Source: Catellicoccus marimammalium
GTDB taxonomy: Bacteria > Bacillota > Bacilli > Lactobacillales > Catellicoccaceae
DNA length: 64,000 bases
NCBI RefSeq assembly: GCF_965139335.1
Contig: NZ_CBCSEL010000005.1
Strand: one strand, 5' to 3'
The notes beneath the pieces were generated by a model. It was not told where the DNA came from and did no database searches. It saw nothing but the letters and a program-made list of their open reading frames with translations. Of this stretch, positions 1 to 8,355 are shown in pieces. Within the stretch, counting starts at the first letter, position 1, and the number at the start of each line of letters is the position of its first letter. The translations under genes were made by a program, and so were the position numbers.

Positions 1-201
1 ATCAAACTCGCAAACTCTTGTCAACAACTTTTTTCAAATTATTTTTTGAAAGTTTTTTGTTGCTGTCGTTGTCGACTTCTATATAATAACAAGAGTTATT
101 TTTCTTGTCAACAACTTTTTTGTTATTTTTTCATCGATTGGTTCAATAAATTCTCGAACTAACGATGTTTATATATTAACAGTTCTTTTATCATCCGTCA
201 A
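1..201 (-). promoter_or_regulatory. Three tandem strong promoters reading out of the window
   Basis: On the minus strand there are three -35 boxes: TTGACG at 196-201, TTGACA at 106-111 and TTGACA at 19-24. The first two have -10 boxes TAATAT (173-178) and TATTAT (83-88), each after exactly 17 bases. The third has its spacer at 2-18, so its -10 box would begin at base 1 and continue outside. The -35 boxes are 87-90 bases apart and each follows a short A/T-rich run. Evenly spaced, near-consensus tandem promoters are typical of rRNA or tRNA operons in Firmicutes. The gene they serve lies beyond base 1, so its identity is inferred. Confidence 0.75.
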
Positions 202-210
202 CAAAAAATT

Positions 211-241
211 AAAAAAAACTTCCCTCTACAAAGAGGGAAGC
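211..241 (-). terminator. Terminator of the TagF-like operon
   Basis: A perfect 9-bp stem (219-227 with 232-240, loop 228-231) is followed on the minus strand by a run of U residues (211-218). It lies just after the stop of the 884-residue protein gene and ends directly before the first of the outward promoters, so it insulates the two units. Confidence 0.9.
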
Positions 242-248
242 TTTTATC

Positions 249-2903
249 TTATAGAAGAGTAATATCTTCTTTTGCAATCCATGCACTTTGACCAAAATCA
301 TCTAAAATCAAATAAGATTGTGCAAATTTATTAGTAACTAGCTTCAATATCTTTAGTGGTCGATCTGCTAGATTATAATTTTTAATTTCAGAAACTTCTG
401 AATTTATCGAACCAATTGGCTGCGTATATAAAATAGCTTTTTCTTTTTTATTTAATACCCCTAATACATTTAGTTCTTCTGTCTCTAAACTACGACTTCT
501 TATCGCTTTATTTTTAAGTTTGTAATTTAAGAGTACTTGAGCATTAAAAGGATTTATTATTGATAGCGCATCTTTAGAAATATATCCTAATTCTTCATCA
601 TTTATGAAAATGTGACATCGTATACCATCTGAAGTTAAAATTTCTTCTGTCACACGTACAATCACACCAGATAACTCTTCGGACATTCCTACATATAAAG
701 ACGTATCTACTGGATCTGATGCATTCTTGAAGATTTTTCTATTTTTTATAATTTTAGCGTCGTAATTACATTGATGATTTTGACTAATGATTAAAACATT
801 TTCTGAAAGCTCTTGCGGATTTATTATCCAACCTCGATAGATAGAATTAACCATTACTTTGTAATACTCTATACCATCCAAATAAATTTTATTCAATGTA
901 ATAATTTGATCGCTAGGATGAATTGTTATTGTTTGAGTTAAATTCATGTTTTTTAAGTTAGGAATTACTGTTAATTCTTTTACATTATTAATAATCAATT
1001 CTTGAACACATTTTGTCTGATTTGAAATAACATTATTGATTCCATCATAAAATGGAAAATCTAAAATAGGCTCTTTATCTGAAGTTTTGTAGTATGTTAC
1101 ATATTCTTCTGCCACATAATCTTTTATGAATTGTAAGTTTTTTTCATGTCTTTGGTAAATATTAATAATTTGATCATAAAATTGATAATAAGTCATCATA
1201 CCATATAATGATAGTTTCTTATTTACATAATTATTTTTCAAAGCTTTATTCCATTGATATTCCAAATCATATTGTTGTAATAGAATCTTGTAAAGACTAT
1301 TACTTTCAGCAATATATCGACTCCAATAAAAATTATCTCCTTGAAAATCAATTGCGGCAGTGAAATGAGCATTAGAAAATACACGATTTGCTTCTCTTCT
1401 ATAAGCTTTTTTTGGATAATTTGATATATCAGATTGGATAATTCCTTTTTTACGAATAATGCTATCTTGTAATCGTTCTTGTCCACTAAAAATTGCATAT
1501 CCTTCGTAGAAAATAGGTCTAATTTTTGAAGAAATTTTACGTAAATTTTCGTAAGATTCAACAGTTAAATCATTAGATGGAATAAGGACAGAAATATCAT
1601 ACTGATCAAAATCTATCTCTTTCAAAACATTAAAGAAACGGTTTGTAATAAAATTATTCTTCAAATATCCTGCATAAAATAATAACGTTTTTTTGTTGTT
1701 TTCTATTTCCACAACATGCAAGCTATTTTGGGCATTTGCAAAGAAAATCATCTCAATAAACAAACTTGAGTTCCATTGCTTATTCACCACTGTATTTTCT
1801 TTCTTTTGAAGTTTTCTATGAATAAAATCATAAATTGTATCTACTGAATATTCATCTATTTGTTCTTTTCTTAAATAAGAATAGGTTATATCTACATCTT
1901 CTAGAGAATAATAATATATATTATTATTCATTTTTAAATAATCTAATGATAAAGAAGAATAATCTGATAATAATACATCCGTCATCGCTAAAACTGACAT
2001 TATATCAACTGTATCTGGTACAATATGATCCACATATTTCTCGTTTTCTAGCAAATATTCTTTCAAATTTTCTGGTATTAATAAATATATATTATAAACG
2101 ACTCCTAATTTTTGAATTAAGTATTCTAATTCATGCGTAAATCTTTCAATAGCTACAGGGTCCATTGAAAAAGTAGAAATATTCCATACTAAAGTTTCTT
2201 TTTTACTATCATAAATTCCATGCAGCTGAGAAACTAAATTTTCTTTGTAATGAACAGAATCAAATCGTGGTAAAGATGCTTCTAAAATCTTTCCTTCAAA
2301 TAATCCAGATAATTTATAAGCACGTAATAAAATTTCTGTTGACTTTGGATTATCACTTAATATAAAATCACTCATCAAATAACTACGTAGACGATTACGT
2401 ACTGGATATGGATTTTTATCATCATATGGAGCATCATATCCTACATAAAAGAAAGGATTAGATTCTCCAATCGTAATATATTTTTGTCCTTCTCTTTTCA
2501 AATAAAAAACAGGAGCTTCTGTATCATTGAAGTAATACTCTGCAGTAGCTAAATATTCTAGATATTTTAATGAATTTTTATTTACAAATTCAATATCATT
2601 AGATTTAAAAATCTCATCTATACCGTCTGCAAAATCTGTATTATAGACCCAAATCCATTTAAATTTTCTAAATCGAATATCTCTTTTTAAACTTTTGAAT
2701 AAATACAATAAGTCTCCTGATAATTGATTGCCATAATTACTTTCAAATAAAACAGTTTTGGGTGATATAGATTGATGAGTTAAAATTTCTGAATATATTT
2801 TAGTTTTTTCAGATAAAGAATATTTAATTTCACTTTTTATATTTGAAGAAGAGATTGCTTCTTTTATCATCTGCAATGTTGGTTTAACGTTTAGTTGTTT
2901 CAT
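249..2903 (-). CDS. TagF-like glycerophosphotransferase homologue, apparently catalytically dead
   Basis: The 884-residue protein resembles its upstream neighbour along its length. It has a TagF/CDP-glycerol glycerophosphotransferase fold (about 40-390, with LLSDYSSLSLDYL), a glycosyltransferase-like Rossmann half (about 400-600), and GW/SH3-like repeats (about 640-884, e.g. YYKVMVNSIYRGW). Key TagF residues are missing. The neighbour's WHGT motif is GESN here (about 146-149), and its HP motif is IP. The C-terminal GT4 half of the neighbour is absent. It starts at ATG after AGAGGA, 15 bases behind the neighbour's stop, so the two are co-transcribed. I infer a non-catalytic partner or scaffold in synthesis of a wall teichoic-like polymer. 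A decaying duplicate is the alternative. Confidence 0.75.
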   Translation of the reverse strand: MKQLNVKPTLQMIKEAISSSNIKSEIKYSLSEKTKIYSEILTHQSISPKTVLFESNYGNQLSGDLLYLFKSLKRDIRFRKFKWIWVYNTDFADGIDEIFKSNDIEFVNKNSLKYLEYLATAEYYFNDTEAPVFYLKREGQKYITIGESNPFFYVGYDAPYDDKNPYPVRNRLRSYLMSDFILSDNPKSTEILLRAYKLSGLFEGKILEASLPRFDSVHYKENLVSQLHGIYDSKKETLVWNISTFSMDPVAIERFTHELEYLIQKLGVVYNIYLLIPENLKEYLLENEKYVDHIVPDTVDIMSVLAMTDVLLSDYSSLSLDYLKMNNNIYYYSLEDVDITYSYLRKEQIDEYSVDTIYDFIHRKLQKKENTVVNKQWNSSLFIEMIFFANAQNSLHVVEIENNKKTLLFYAGYLKNNFITNRFFNVLKEIDFDQYDISVLIPSNDLTVESYENLRKISSKIRPIFYEGYAIFSGQERLQDSIIRKKGIIQSDISNYPKKAYRREANRVFSNAHFTAAIDFQGDNFYWSRYIAESNSLYKILLQQYDLEYQWNKALKNNYVNKKLSLYGMMTYYQFYDQIINIYQRHEKNLQFIKDYVAEEYVTYYKTSDKEPILDFPFYDGINNVISNQTKCVQELIINNVKELTVIPNLKNMNLTQTITIHPSDQIITLNKIYLDGIEYYKVMVNSIYRGWIINPQELSENVLIISQNHQCNYDAKIIKNRKIFKNASDPVDTSLYVGMSEELSGVIVRVTEEILTSDGIRCHIFINDEELGYISKDALSIINPFNAQVLLNYKLKNKAIRSRSLETEELNVLGVLNKKEKAILYTQPIGSINSEVSEIKNYNLADRPLKILKLVTNKFAQSYLILDDFGQSAWIAKEDITLL

Positions 2904-2918
2904 ATTTATTCCTCTTTA

Positions 2919-5900
2919 CTATCGAATTTCATCATAAAAGTTTTGAATTGCATTTTGGTTATATTGTTCATAGTCAAAATAAGCAAAATGATGTTCTTGA
3001 GCCAAATATTCTTGTATAGTTTCAGCAATTTCCGTAGCTTCTGTTCCATCGATTAACATTCCATATTTTCCATTTTCTAATACATAACGATTAGATGGAA
3101 TATCACTAGCAATAGTATTCATCCCTAAGGTTAAGGCTTCTAATAAAACCATAGGTTGACCTTCATATAGTGAAGGAAGAATAAAACAGTCACATTGTTT
3201 CATAATATAGAATGGATGTTCTTTTTGACCTAACATAATTACATTTTTCTCTAGTCCTAAGTTTTTAATTAAAGATAGTAATTGATTTTTTAATGGACCG
3301 TCTCCCATTATATATAGACAGAATTTTTCTTTTAATGACGGATCTTTTTCTAATAAGATAGAAATTGCTTGTATTAATGCTGCCTGATTTTTTTCATTGG
3401 ATAATCTTCCCATTGTAACAAAATTAATATTATCAGAATTAATAAATGGAATTTCATTACCATGAATATCTGTTAACGTGTCTTCATTCACGTATTCTTT
3501 AACATATTGTTTTTCAATAAAAACTTCTTTCCCTTCCCAATTTATTTTCAACAGAATTTTATTATTGATGTTCATAGAAGAAAGAATAGTAATTGGATTA
3601 TTTGTTGCAATATATTGTCTATAGTCTTCTAATGTATCATTAGATAAATAGTGATAATAATCTTCTAATGACATAAAGATTTGAGGGAATTCATCAGCAA
3701 AAACTGCTTGATAATTACATTCTTTTACATCTTTTACTTGATATTTGAAATTTCTTGCTGAAGTAATATTATGACTAGAAATCCAAATAGATTGTCCATT
3801 TTCTAAGATACCATGATAGTAATTATTTCCTGCAATATTTAATTTCCAAATGGCATAGAAAATAGAATTCTCTATCTCTAACATTGTTGAACGATTTGCA
3901 ATAATATCTAAAACTGAAGCATACACTTTTCCATTTTGAATAATATAATTTCCTTCTACTCTCCAACTTTTTTCTAGTGATTTAGCTAAAGTACGTAAAT
4001 TATGATCAGATATGATTTTTTCTTTTGTTATTGTGACTGCTTTAGAATTAATCCAACCAATTGTTTGTCCATCTACTTGGAATTGATAGTATTTTTCAGT
4101 TTCAACTTCCGATTCTCCATCAAATTCACCAATAGTTTTTACTTTTTCTACATTTGCTACTTGAGTAATAATGATATTTAAATCTTTTAATAATTTAGCA
4201 GATCCTTTAGAAATTCCTTCTTCCATATCAAATAGATTTTTATAAATTTGATGTCCAAAAGGCAAATCGATTTTAGCAAATTTACGTTCTTTATTATGAG
4301 ATAAAATATGAATTTGTTTTTGATTTTTTAAATCATCTACAACATTGCAATTTTCTAAATATTTTGCAGGCAACCACCCAATATATCGTTCTTGGAATAA
4401 AATTTTAAAATATTTTTGATGATTGTAGTAACCAGACATAATCGCTACTAAATCATCTTCTTTTTTAATATATTCTAACTTTGTATACTTTGGTTTTGTT
4501 AAATCTAAAATAAACTCATACTCTTCATCTTGCAAAACATGAGTGGGAATATGTACGTCATTTAAGAAGAAATTGTTTTCTTCCAATGTTTCTTCTTCTT
4601 GCTCATGCTTAAAAATACGATTCGTATCAATCGTGTTAACGCAATATTGAAATTTATATTCTGGAGCATAATTATTCAATTTTGCTCGATTGACATCTCT
4701 TGTCGTTGGAGAAACACTTAGTAGAACATCATACCATTTATATAAAGAAAAAGCTCCTCTTAAATCGATAAAGTAACGTGCTTTTGCTTCAGCATGCAAA
4801 TCATTATGTTGATAAATTACTTTGCGATCTGCATCTACTTCCAACATAAATTTAGCCCAATAATAACTATATCCACTAAAGTCTACTGAAACATTGAAAT
4901 GACATCCGCCAGTTAAACGTCTCATTTCTCTTTGGTAAGCCTCTTTAGGATATAACTTTTCTAATTCTGGAGTAACTGATCTATTTTTCAGTAATTGATC
5001 CACGTATACTTCTTCTACCTTATAAATTGGCCAACCAAACCTTACAATAATTCGAGCATTTTTATTGATTTTATTAATATTTTTCAATGCTACTTCATTT
5101 CGATTATTTTGGACAATAACCGTTACATCATATTTATCATAATCAATGTTATTCAATAAGTTGATTGCACTAGTAGTAATTCCATTATCTTTTAGTGTAC
5201 TTGGGAACAAAATAATTCGATATTTATCTTGACAAATAGTAGGATGATGTACTTCTTTATGCAAAATTCCAAAGAAAATTTCATCAATATAGCGTTCTGT
5301 AGCATGAGCATCATCATAAGGAACCATTAGTTCTTTCATTTTTAAATACTGATTGGCAAATTGTTCTTTTACCACATCTAAATGTTGAATGCATTGAACC
5401 ACTTCTTCTACAGTAGATAATGTTGGTCCAGGTAATTCTGATTCTTTATAATACATTCCACGATCTTGAGAGTAAATTTCTTTATCCCAAGAATAAAATA
5501 GAATTGTTTTCCCAGTTGCTAAAAAATCAAAGAAAATACTTGAATAATCAGTGATTAAAATATCTGTAATAGACATCATTTCATTAGCATCATAATAATC
5601 TGGAACTAAAATCCCAGAAAGTTCTTCTCTATCTTGGACAAAAGGATACACAAACGGATGCACCTTAACCAGGAAATTATAGGAGGATGATACTTTTTCT
5701 TGAATATAATTCAATTCGGCAATCATTTGCTCAATATCTAATGTTGGATTTTTTAAATTGGATCCTTTCCAAGTAGGGGTATATAATATCGTCTGCTTAC
5801 CAAAATCAATGTTTACTCCTGCAATTTTTAATTTCGCATAGATTTCTGCTTGAGGAACAGAAAATGTTAAATCAATTCTAGGATACCCACTTTCTAAAAT

Positions 5901-6518
5901 TTCTCCATCATATAACCCATTCAGTTTATAACTTTTTAGATACATATCTGTAGTATGCTGATTTGGACTAATTAAATAATCTGCCATTAAAAAATTACGT
6001 AAAACATTTTGAGATGCAAATGGATTATTAGGAATATCAAATCCCATTGTTTTTAAAGGAGTTCCATGCCAAGTATTAATATAAACTTGTCCATCTTTTT
6101 TTGTAAAAAAGCTTTGGAAAGTAGAATTCGTAATTAAATATTGTACAGAAGCAAGTAATCGTAAATATTTATCTGAGTTACGTAATACAAATTGCGTATT
6201 TTTAACTTGTGGTAAATTACGCATTATCGTTTCTAGTTCTACATTTTGACTGTATACCCAATAAAATGTATAATTCTCAAATCGAGCATCATTTTGCATA
6301 AAACGATACATTGCATATGGACTATCTGTAAATGATTGACCATCACGCACCTCAAACAAAATAGAATTAGGGATTATTTCTAAATGATCATAATATCTAG
6401 CATAGCGATCATTCATATTTACTTGCTTATTACCAATGTATCGAGAAATAGGACGTGTCAAAAATTGATAACGTCTTTTTGTAATTCTCTTAATCTTATT
6501 TCTTTTCTTTTGGTTCAT
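2919..6518 (-). CDS. TagF-like polymerase fused to a GT4 glycosyltransferase with GW/SH3 insert
   Basis: This 1199-residue protein probably builds a teichoic-acid-like surface polymer at the cytoplasmic membrane. Residues about 50-420 form a TagF-type CDP-glycerol:polyol-phosphate transferase domain. It has WHGTPLKTMG with His151 and KVHPF with His287, the two histidines the family needs, plus LITDYSSIFFDF. Residues about 430-640 look like the acceptor half of a GT4 glycosyltransferase. About 640-1000 hold several GW/SH3-like modules. About 1030-1195 form the nucleotide-sugar half (GRLSNEKNQ, and E-x7-E at 1119/1127). The GT4 fold therefore seems to be split by the GW insert. ATG follows AGGAG, and the gene leads a two-gene operon. 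The polymer and sugar are unknown. Confidence 0.8.
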   Translation of the reverse strand: MNQKKRNKIKRITKRRYQFLTRPISRYIGNKQVNMNDRYARYYDHLEIIPNSILFEVRDGQSFTDSPYAMYRFMQNDARFENYTFYWVYSQNVELETIMRNLPQVKNTQFVLRNSDKYLRLLASVQYLITNSTFQSFFTKKDGQVYINTWHGTPLKTMGFDIPNNPFASQNVLRNFLMADYLISPNQHTTDMYLKSYKLNGLYDGEILESGYPRIDLTFSVPQAEIYAKLKIAGVNIDFGKQTILYTPTWKGSNLKNPTLDIEQMIAELNYIQEKVSSSYNFLVKVHPFVYPFVQDREELSGILVPDYYDANEMMSITDILITDYSSIFFDFLATGKTILFYSWDKEIYSQDRGMYYKESELPGPTLSTVEEVVQCIQHLDVVKEQFANQYLKMKELMVPYDDAHATERYIDEIFFGILHKEVHHPTICQDKYRIILFPSTLKDNGITTSAINLLNNIDYDKYDVTVIVQNNRNEVALKNINKINKNARIIVRFGWPIYKVEEVYVDQLLKNRSVTPELEKLYPKEAYQREMRRLTGGCHFNVSVDFSGYSYYWAKFMLEVDADRKVIYQHNDLHAEAKARYFIDLRGAFSLYKWYDVLLSVSPTTRDVNRAKLNNYAPEYKFQYCVNTIDTNRIFKHEQEEETLEENNFFLNDVHIPTHVLQDEEYEFILDLTKPKYTKLEYIKKEDDLVAIMSGYYNHQKYFKILFQERYIGWLPAKYLENCNVVDDLKNQKQIHILSHNKERKFAKIDLPFGHQIYKNLFDMEEGISKGSAKLLKDLNIIITQVANVEKVKTIGEFDGESEVETEKYYQFQVDGQTIGWINSKAVTITKEKIISDHNLRTLAKSLEKSWRVEGNYIIQNGKVYASVLDIIANRSTMLEIENSIFYAIWKLNIAGNNYYHGILENGQSIWISSHNITSARNFKYQVKDVKECNYQAVFADEFPQIFMSLEDYYHYLSNDTLEDYRQYIATNNPITILSSMNINNKILLKINWEGKEVFIEKQYVKEYVNEDTLTDIHGNEIPFINSDNINFVTMGRLSNEKNQAALIQAISILLEKDPSLKEKFCLYIMGDGPLKNQLLSLIKNLGLEKNVIMLGQKEHPFYIMKQCDCFILPSLYEGQPMVLLEALTLGMNTIASDIPSNRYVLENGKYGMLIDGTEATEIAETIQEYLAQEHHFAYFDYEQYNQNAIQNFYDEIR

Positions 6519-6557
6519 TTTATATTGTCTCCTAAAATAAAGCGTTAATTTTACTAT

Positions 6558-6587
6558 ATTATATATTCTATATTTTACAAATTACAA
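6558..6587 (-). promoter_or_regulatory. Promoter of the TagF-like operon
   Basis: On the minus strand a TTGTAA box (6582-6587) is separated by 18 bases from a consensus TATAAT (6558-6563), about 40 bases upstream of the ATG. It is the best sigma-A match in the gap between this operon and deoD. Confidence 0.6.
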
Positions 6588-6699
6588 CATAGAACTTTAT
6601 TCATACTAAAAAAGATTATATAACAATAAAACATCAACAAACATTTATTTCTTAGTAGATTTCAATTAAATTTGTATCATATAAGTATCTTTATTTTAT

Positions 6700-6743
6700 A
6701 TAAAAATAACCCCTAGAAGTTTAAGCTTACTTCCAGGAGTTAT
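6700..6743 (-). terminator. Terminator of the deoB-punA-deoD operon
   Basis: A long stem (6706-6720 with 6729-6743, some G-U pairs) is followed on the minus strand by U residues at 6700-6705. It lies 33 bases past the deoD stop. Confidence 0.85.
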
Positions 6744-6775
6744 ACTAATATTTTATTAGATTTATTATAAAATTT

Positions 6776-7483
6776 TTATAATTGAATCGCTGTGTTTAAT
6801 GCAATTTCAATCATTTCGTTGAATGTTGTTTGACGTTCTTCAGAAGTTGTTTCTTCTCCTGTTACTAAATGATCACTTACTGTCATCATTGCTAGTGCAT
6901 TTACATGATATTTTTGTGCTAAGAAGTAAATCGCTGCTGCTTCCATTTCTACAGCAACTACTCCATAAGTTCCTAAACGGAAAGTATCTTCTAAACTGTC
7001 TTTATAGAACACATCATCACTCACAACATTCGCTACATAAGGAGTGATTCCCATTTCTTTACTTACTTCATTTGCTTTTGCTAGTAAATCAAAAGTAGCT
7101 GTTGCTGGGAATGAGTAAGTTGGAAACGCATTTTTTAACATGGAAGAAGAAGTTGCTGCTGCTTGAGCTAATACAACATCGCGTACTTTAACTTCTTCAC
7201 TAATTGCACCACAAGTACCAACACGAATTAAGTTTTTCACACCATAAGATTGAATTAACTCTGTGCAGTAAATCGCTGCAGATGGCATTCCCATTCCTGT
7301 TCCTTGAACAGAAATACGATGTCCTTTATAAGTTCCAGTGAAACCATACATTCCACGCACTTCGTTATAGCATTCTACATCTTCTAAAAAAGTTTCTGCG
7401 ATGTATTTCGCACGTAGTGGATCTCCTGGTAATAAAACTGTTTCTGCAATTGCGCCTTCTTTTGCTCCAATATGTATACTCAT
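6776..7483 (-). CDS. deoD: Purine-nucleoside phosphorylase, DeoD type
   Basis: The enzyme splits purine (deoxy)nucleosides with phosphate to free base and (deoxy)ribose-1-phosphate in the cytosol. The N-terminus MSIHIGAKEG and the phosphate-site stretch LLPGDPLRAKYIAE are typical of the hexameric DeoD class, as are VEMEAAAIY and SDHLVTGE near the C-terminus. From the ATG at 7483 the protein has 235 residues, the usual family length. An in-frame ATG at 7498 lies inside a hairpin and would add five residues not expected in the family. The good ribosome site is at 7520-7526, with a hairpin between it and the chosen start (separate entry). It is the last gene of deoB-punA-deoD. Confidence 0.95.
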   Translation of the reverse strand: MSIHIGAKEGAIAETVLLPGDPLRAKYIAETFLEDVECYNEVRGMYGFTGTYKGHRISVQGTGMGMPSAAIYCTELIQSYGVKNLIRVGTCGAISEEVKVRDVVLAQAAATSSSMLKNAFPTYSFPATATFDLLAKANEVSKEMGITPYVANVVSDDVFYKDSLEDTFRLGTYGVVAVEMEAAAIYFLAQKYHVNALAMMTVSDHLVTGEETTSEERQTTFNEMIEIALNTAIQL

Positions 7484-7492
7484 TATCATTTT

Positions 7493-7526
7493 TACCATCT
7501 TCTTATTAGGAAAATGGTACTCCTCC
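7493..7526 (-). promoter_or_regulatory. Ribosome site separated from the deoD start by a hairpin
   Basis: On the minus strand GGAGGAG (7520-7526) is followed at once by a 10-bp inverted repeat (arms 7510-7519 and 7493-7502, one G-U pair, loop 7503-7509). The ATG used by DeoD proteins is at 7483. Linear spacing from ribosome site to start is 36 bases. If the 27-base hairpin folds, it becomes 9 bases, which is ideal. This suggests initiation across a folded spacer; an RNA-processing hairpin between punA and deoD is the alternative. Confidence 0.6.
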
Positions 7527-7536
7527 TTTTTTATCC

Positions 7537-8346
7537 TTACATTTCTTCAATAATATTTGCGACTAAGTTTTGGAAATGTTCTTTCACTTGATCTACAGTA
7601 TTAACTACTGCAGAATGATCAATATTTTCTTGCATACCACTACCTAAGTTAGTAATACAAGATAAGCCCATAACTTTCATTCCTAAGTGACGAGCAGCAA
7701 TAACTTCAGATACCGTAGACATTCCTACAGCGTCTGCTCCTAACGTACGGAACATACGAATTTCGGCTGGAGTTTCATAGGTAGGTCCTGTAACTCCCAT
7801 ATAAACGCCTTCTTTTAAATCAATATTTAATGCTGCGGCTTTTTCTTTTGCCAAAGCAATATAATCTTTCGCAAAAGGCTCACTCATATCAATGAAACGA
7901 GGTCCTAATTCATTGTCATTTGGCCCTAGTAATGGGTTTGTTCCTGTCATATTTAATTGGTCACAAATCACCATTAAATCTCCAGGTTGGAAATCCCAAT
8001 TAATTCCCCCTGCAGCATTTGTGATCATTAATTTTTCAATTCCCATTGCTTTCATTACACGAATTGGGAAAATGACTTGTTCCATTTTATATCCTTCATA
8101 GTAATGGAAGCGTCCAGCCATTGCTAATACTTTACGGCCGTTTAATTCGCCATAAACTAATTCACTTGCATGACCTACTACTGTAGATACAGGGAAATGA
8201 GGAATTTCTTCATAAGGAATATGAATCGCATTTTCAAAACGTTCTACGATTTCACCTAATCCAGAACCTAAAACTAGTCCTACTTCTGCCTCATTTGCTC
8301 CTTTTTCTTGGATATAGCGTGCTGCTTCTTTAATTTGTTCTCTCAT
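7537..8346 (-). CDS. punA: Purine-nucleoside phosphorylase, PunA/PNP type
   Basis: This is the trimeric (class II) purine-nucleoside phosphorylase, which splits guanosine and inosine and their deoxy forms. Diagnostic stretches are GLVLGSGLGEI near the N-terminus, GRFHYYEGY, the ITNAAGGIN loop and the VGMSTVSEVI segment. The 269-residue length is normal. I chose the ATG at 8346; a TTG directly before it is in frame. The upstream ribosome site is weak, which fits translation coupled to deoB, whose stop is 9 bases away. Having both PunA and DeoD is common in Firmicutes and gives cover of 6-oxo and 6-amino purines. Confidence 0.95.
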   Translation of the reverse strand: MREQIKEAARYIQEKGANEAEVGLVLGSGLGEIVERFENAIHIPYEEIPHFPVSTVVGHASELVYGELNGRKVLAMAGRFHYYEGYKMEQVIFPIRVMKAMGIEKLMITNAAGGINWDFQPGDLMVICDQLNMTGTNPLLGPNDNELGPRFIDMSEPFAKDYIALAKEKAAALNIDLKEGVYMGVTGPTYETPAEIRMFRTLGADAVGMSTVSEVIAARHLGMKVMGLSCITNLGSGMQENIDHSAVVNTVDQVKEHFQNLVANIIEEM

Positions 8347-8355
8347 CAATTTTTC

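Noticed and set aside
16..122. Direct repeats of CTTGTCAACAACTTTTTT as a repeat element or replication iterons
   Set aside because: They are explained as the -35 regions with A-rich upstream parts of tandem promoters with 17-base spacers.
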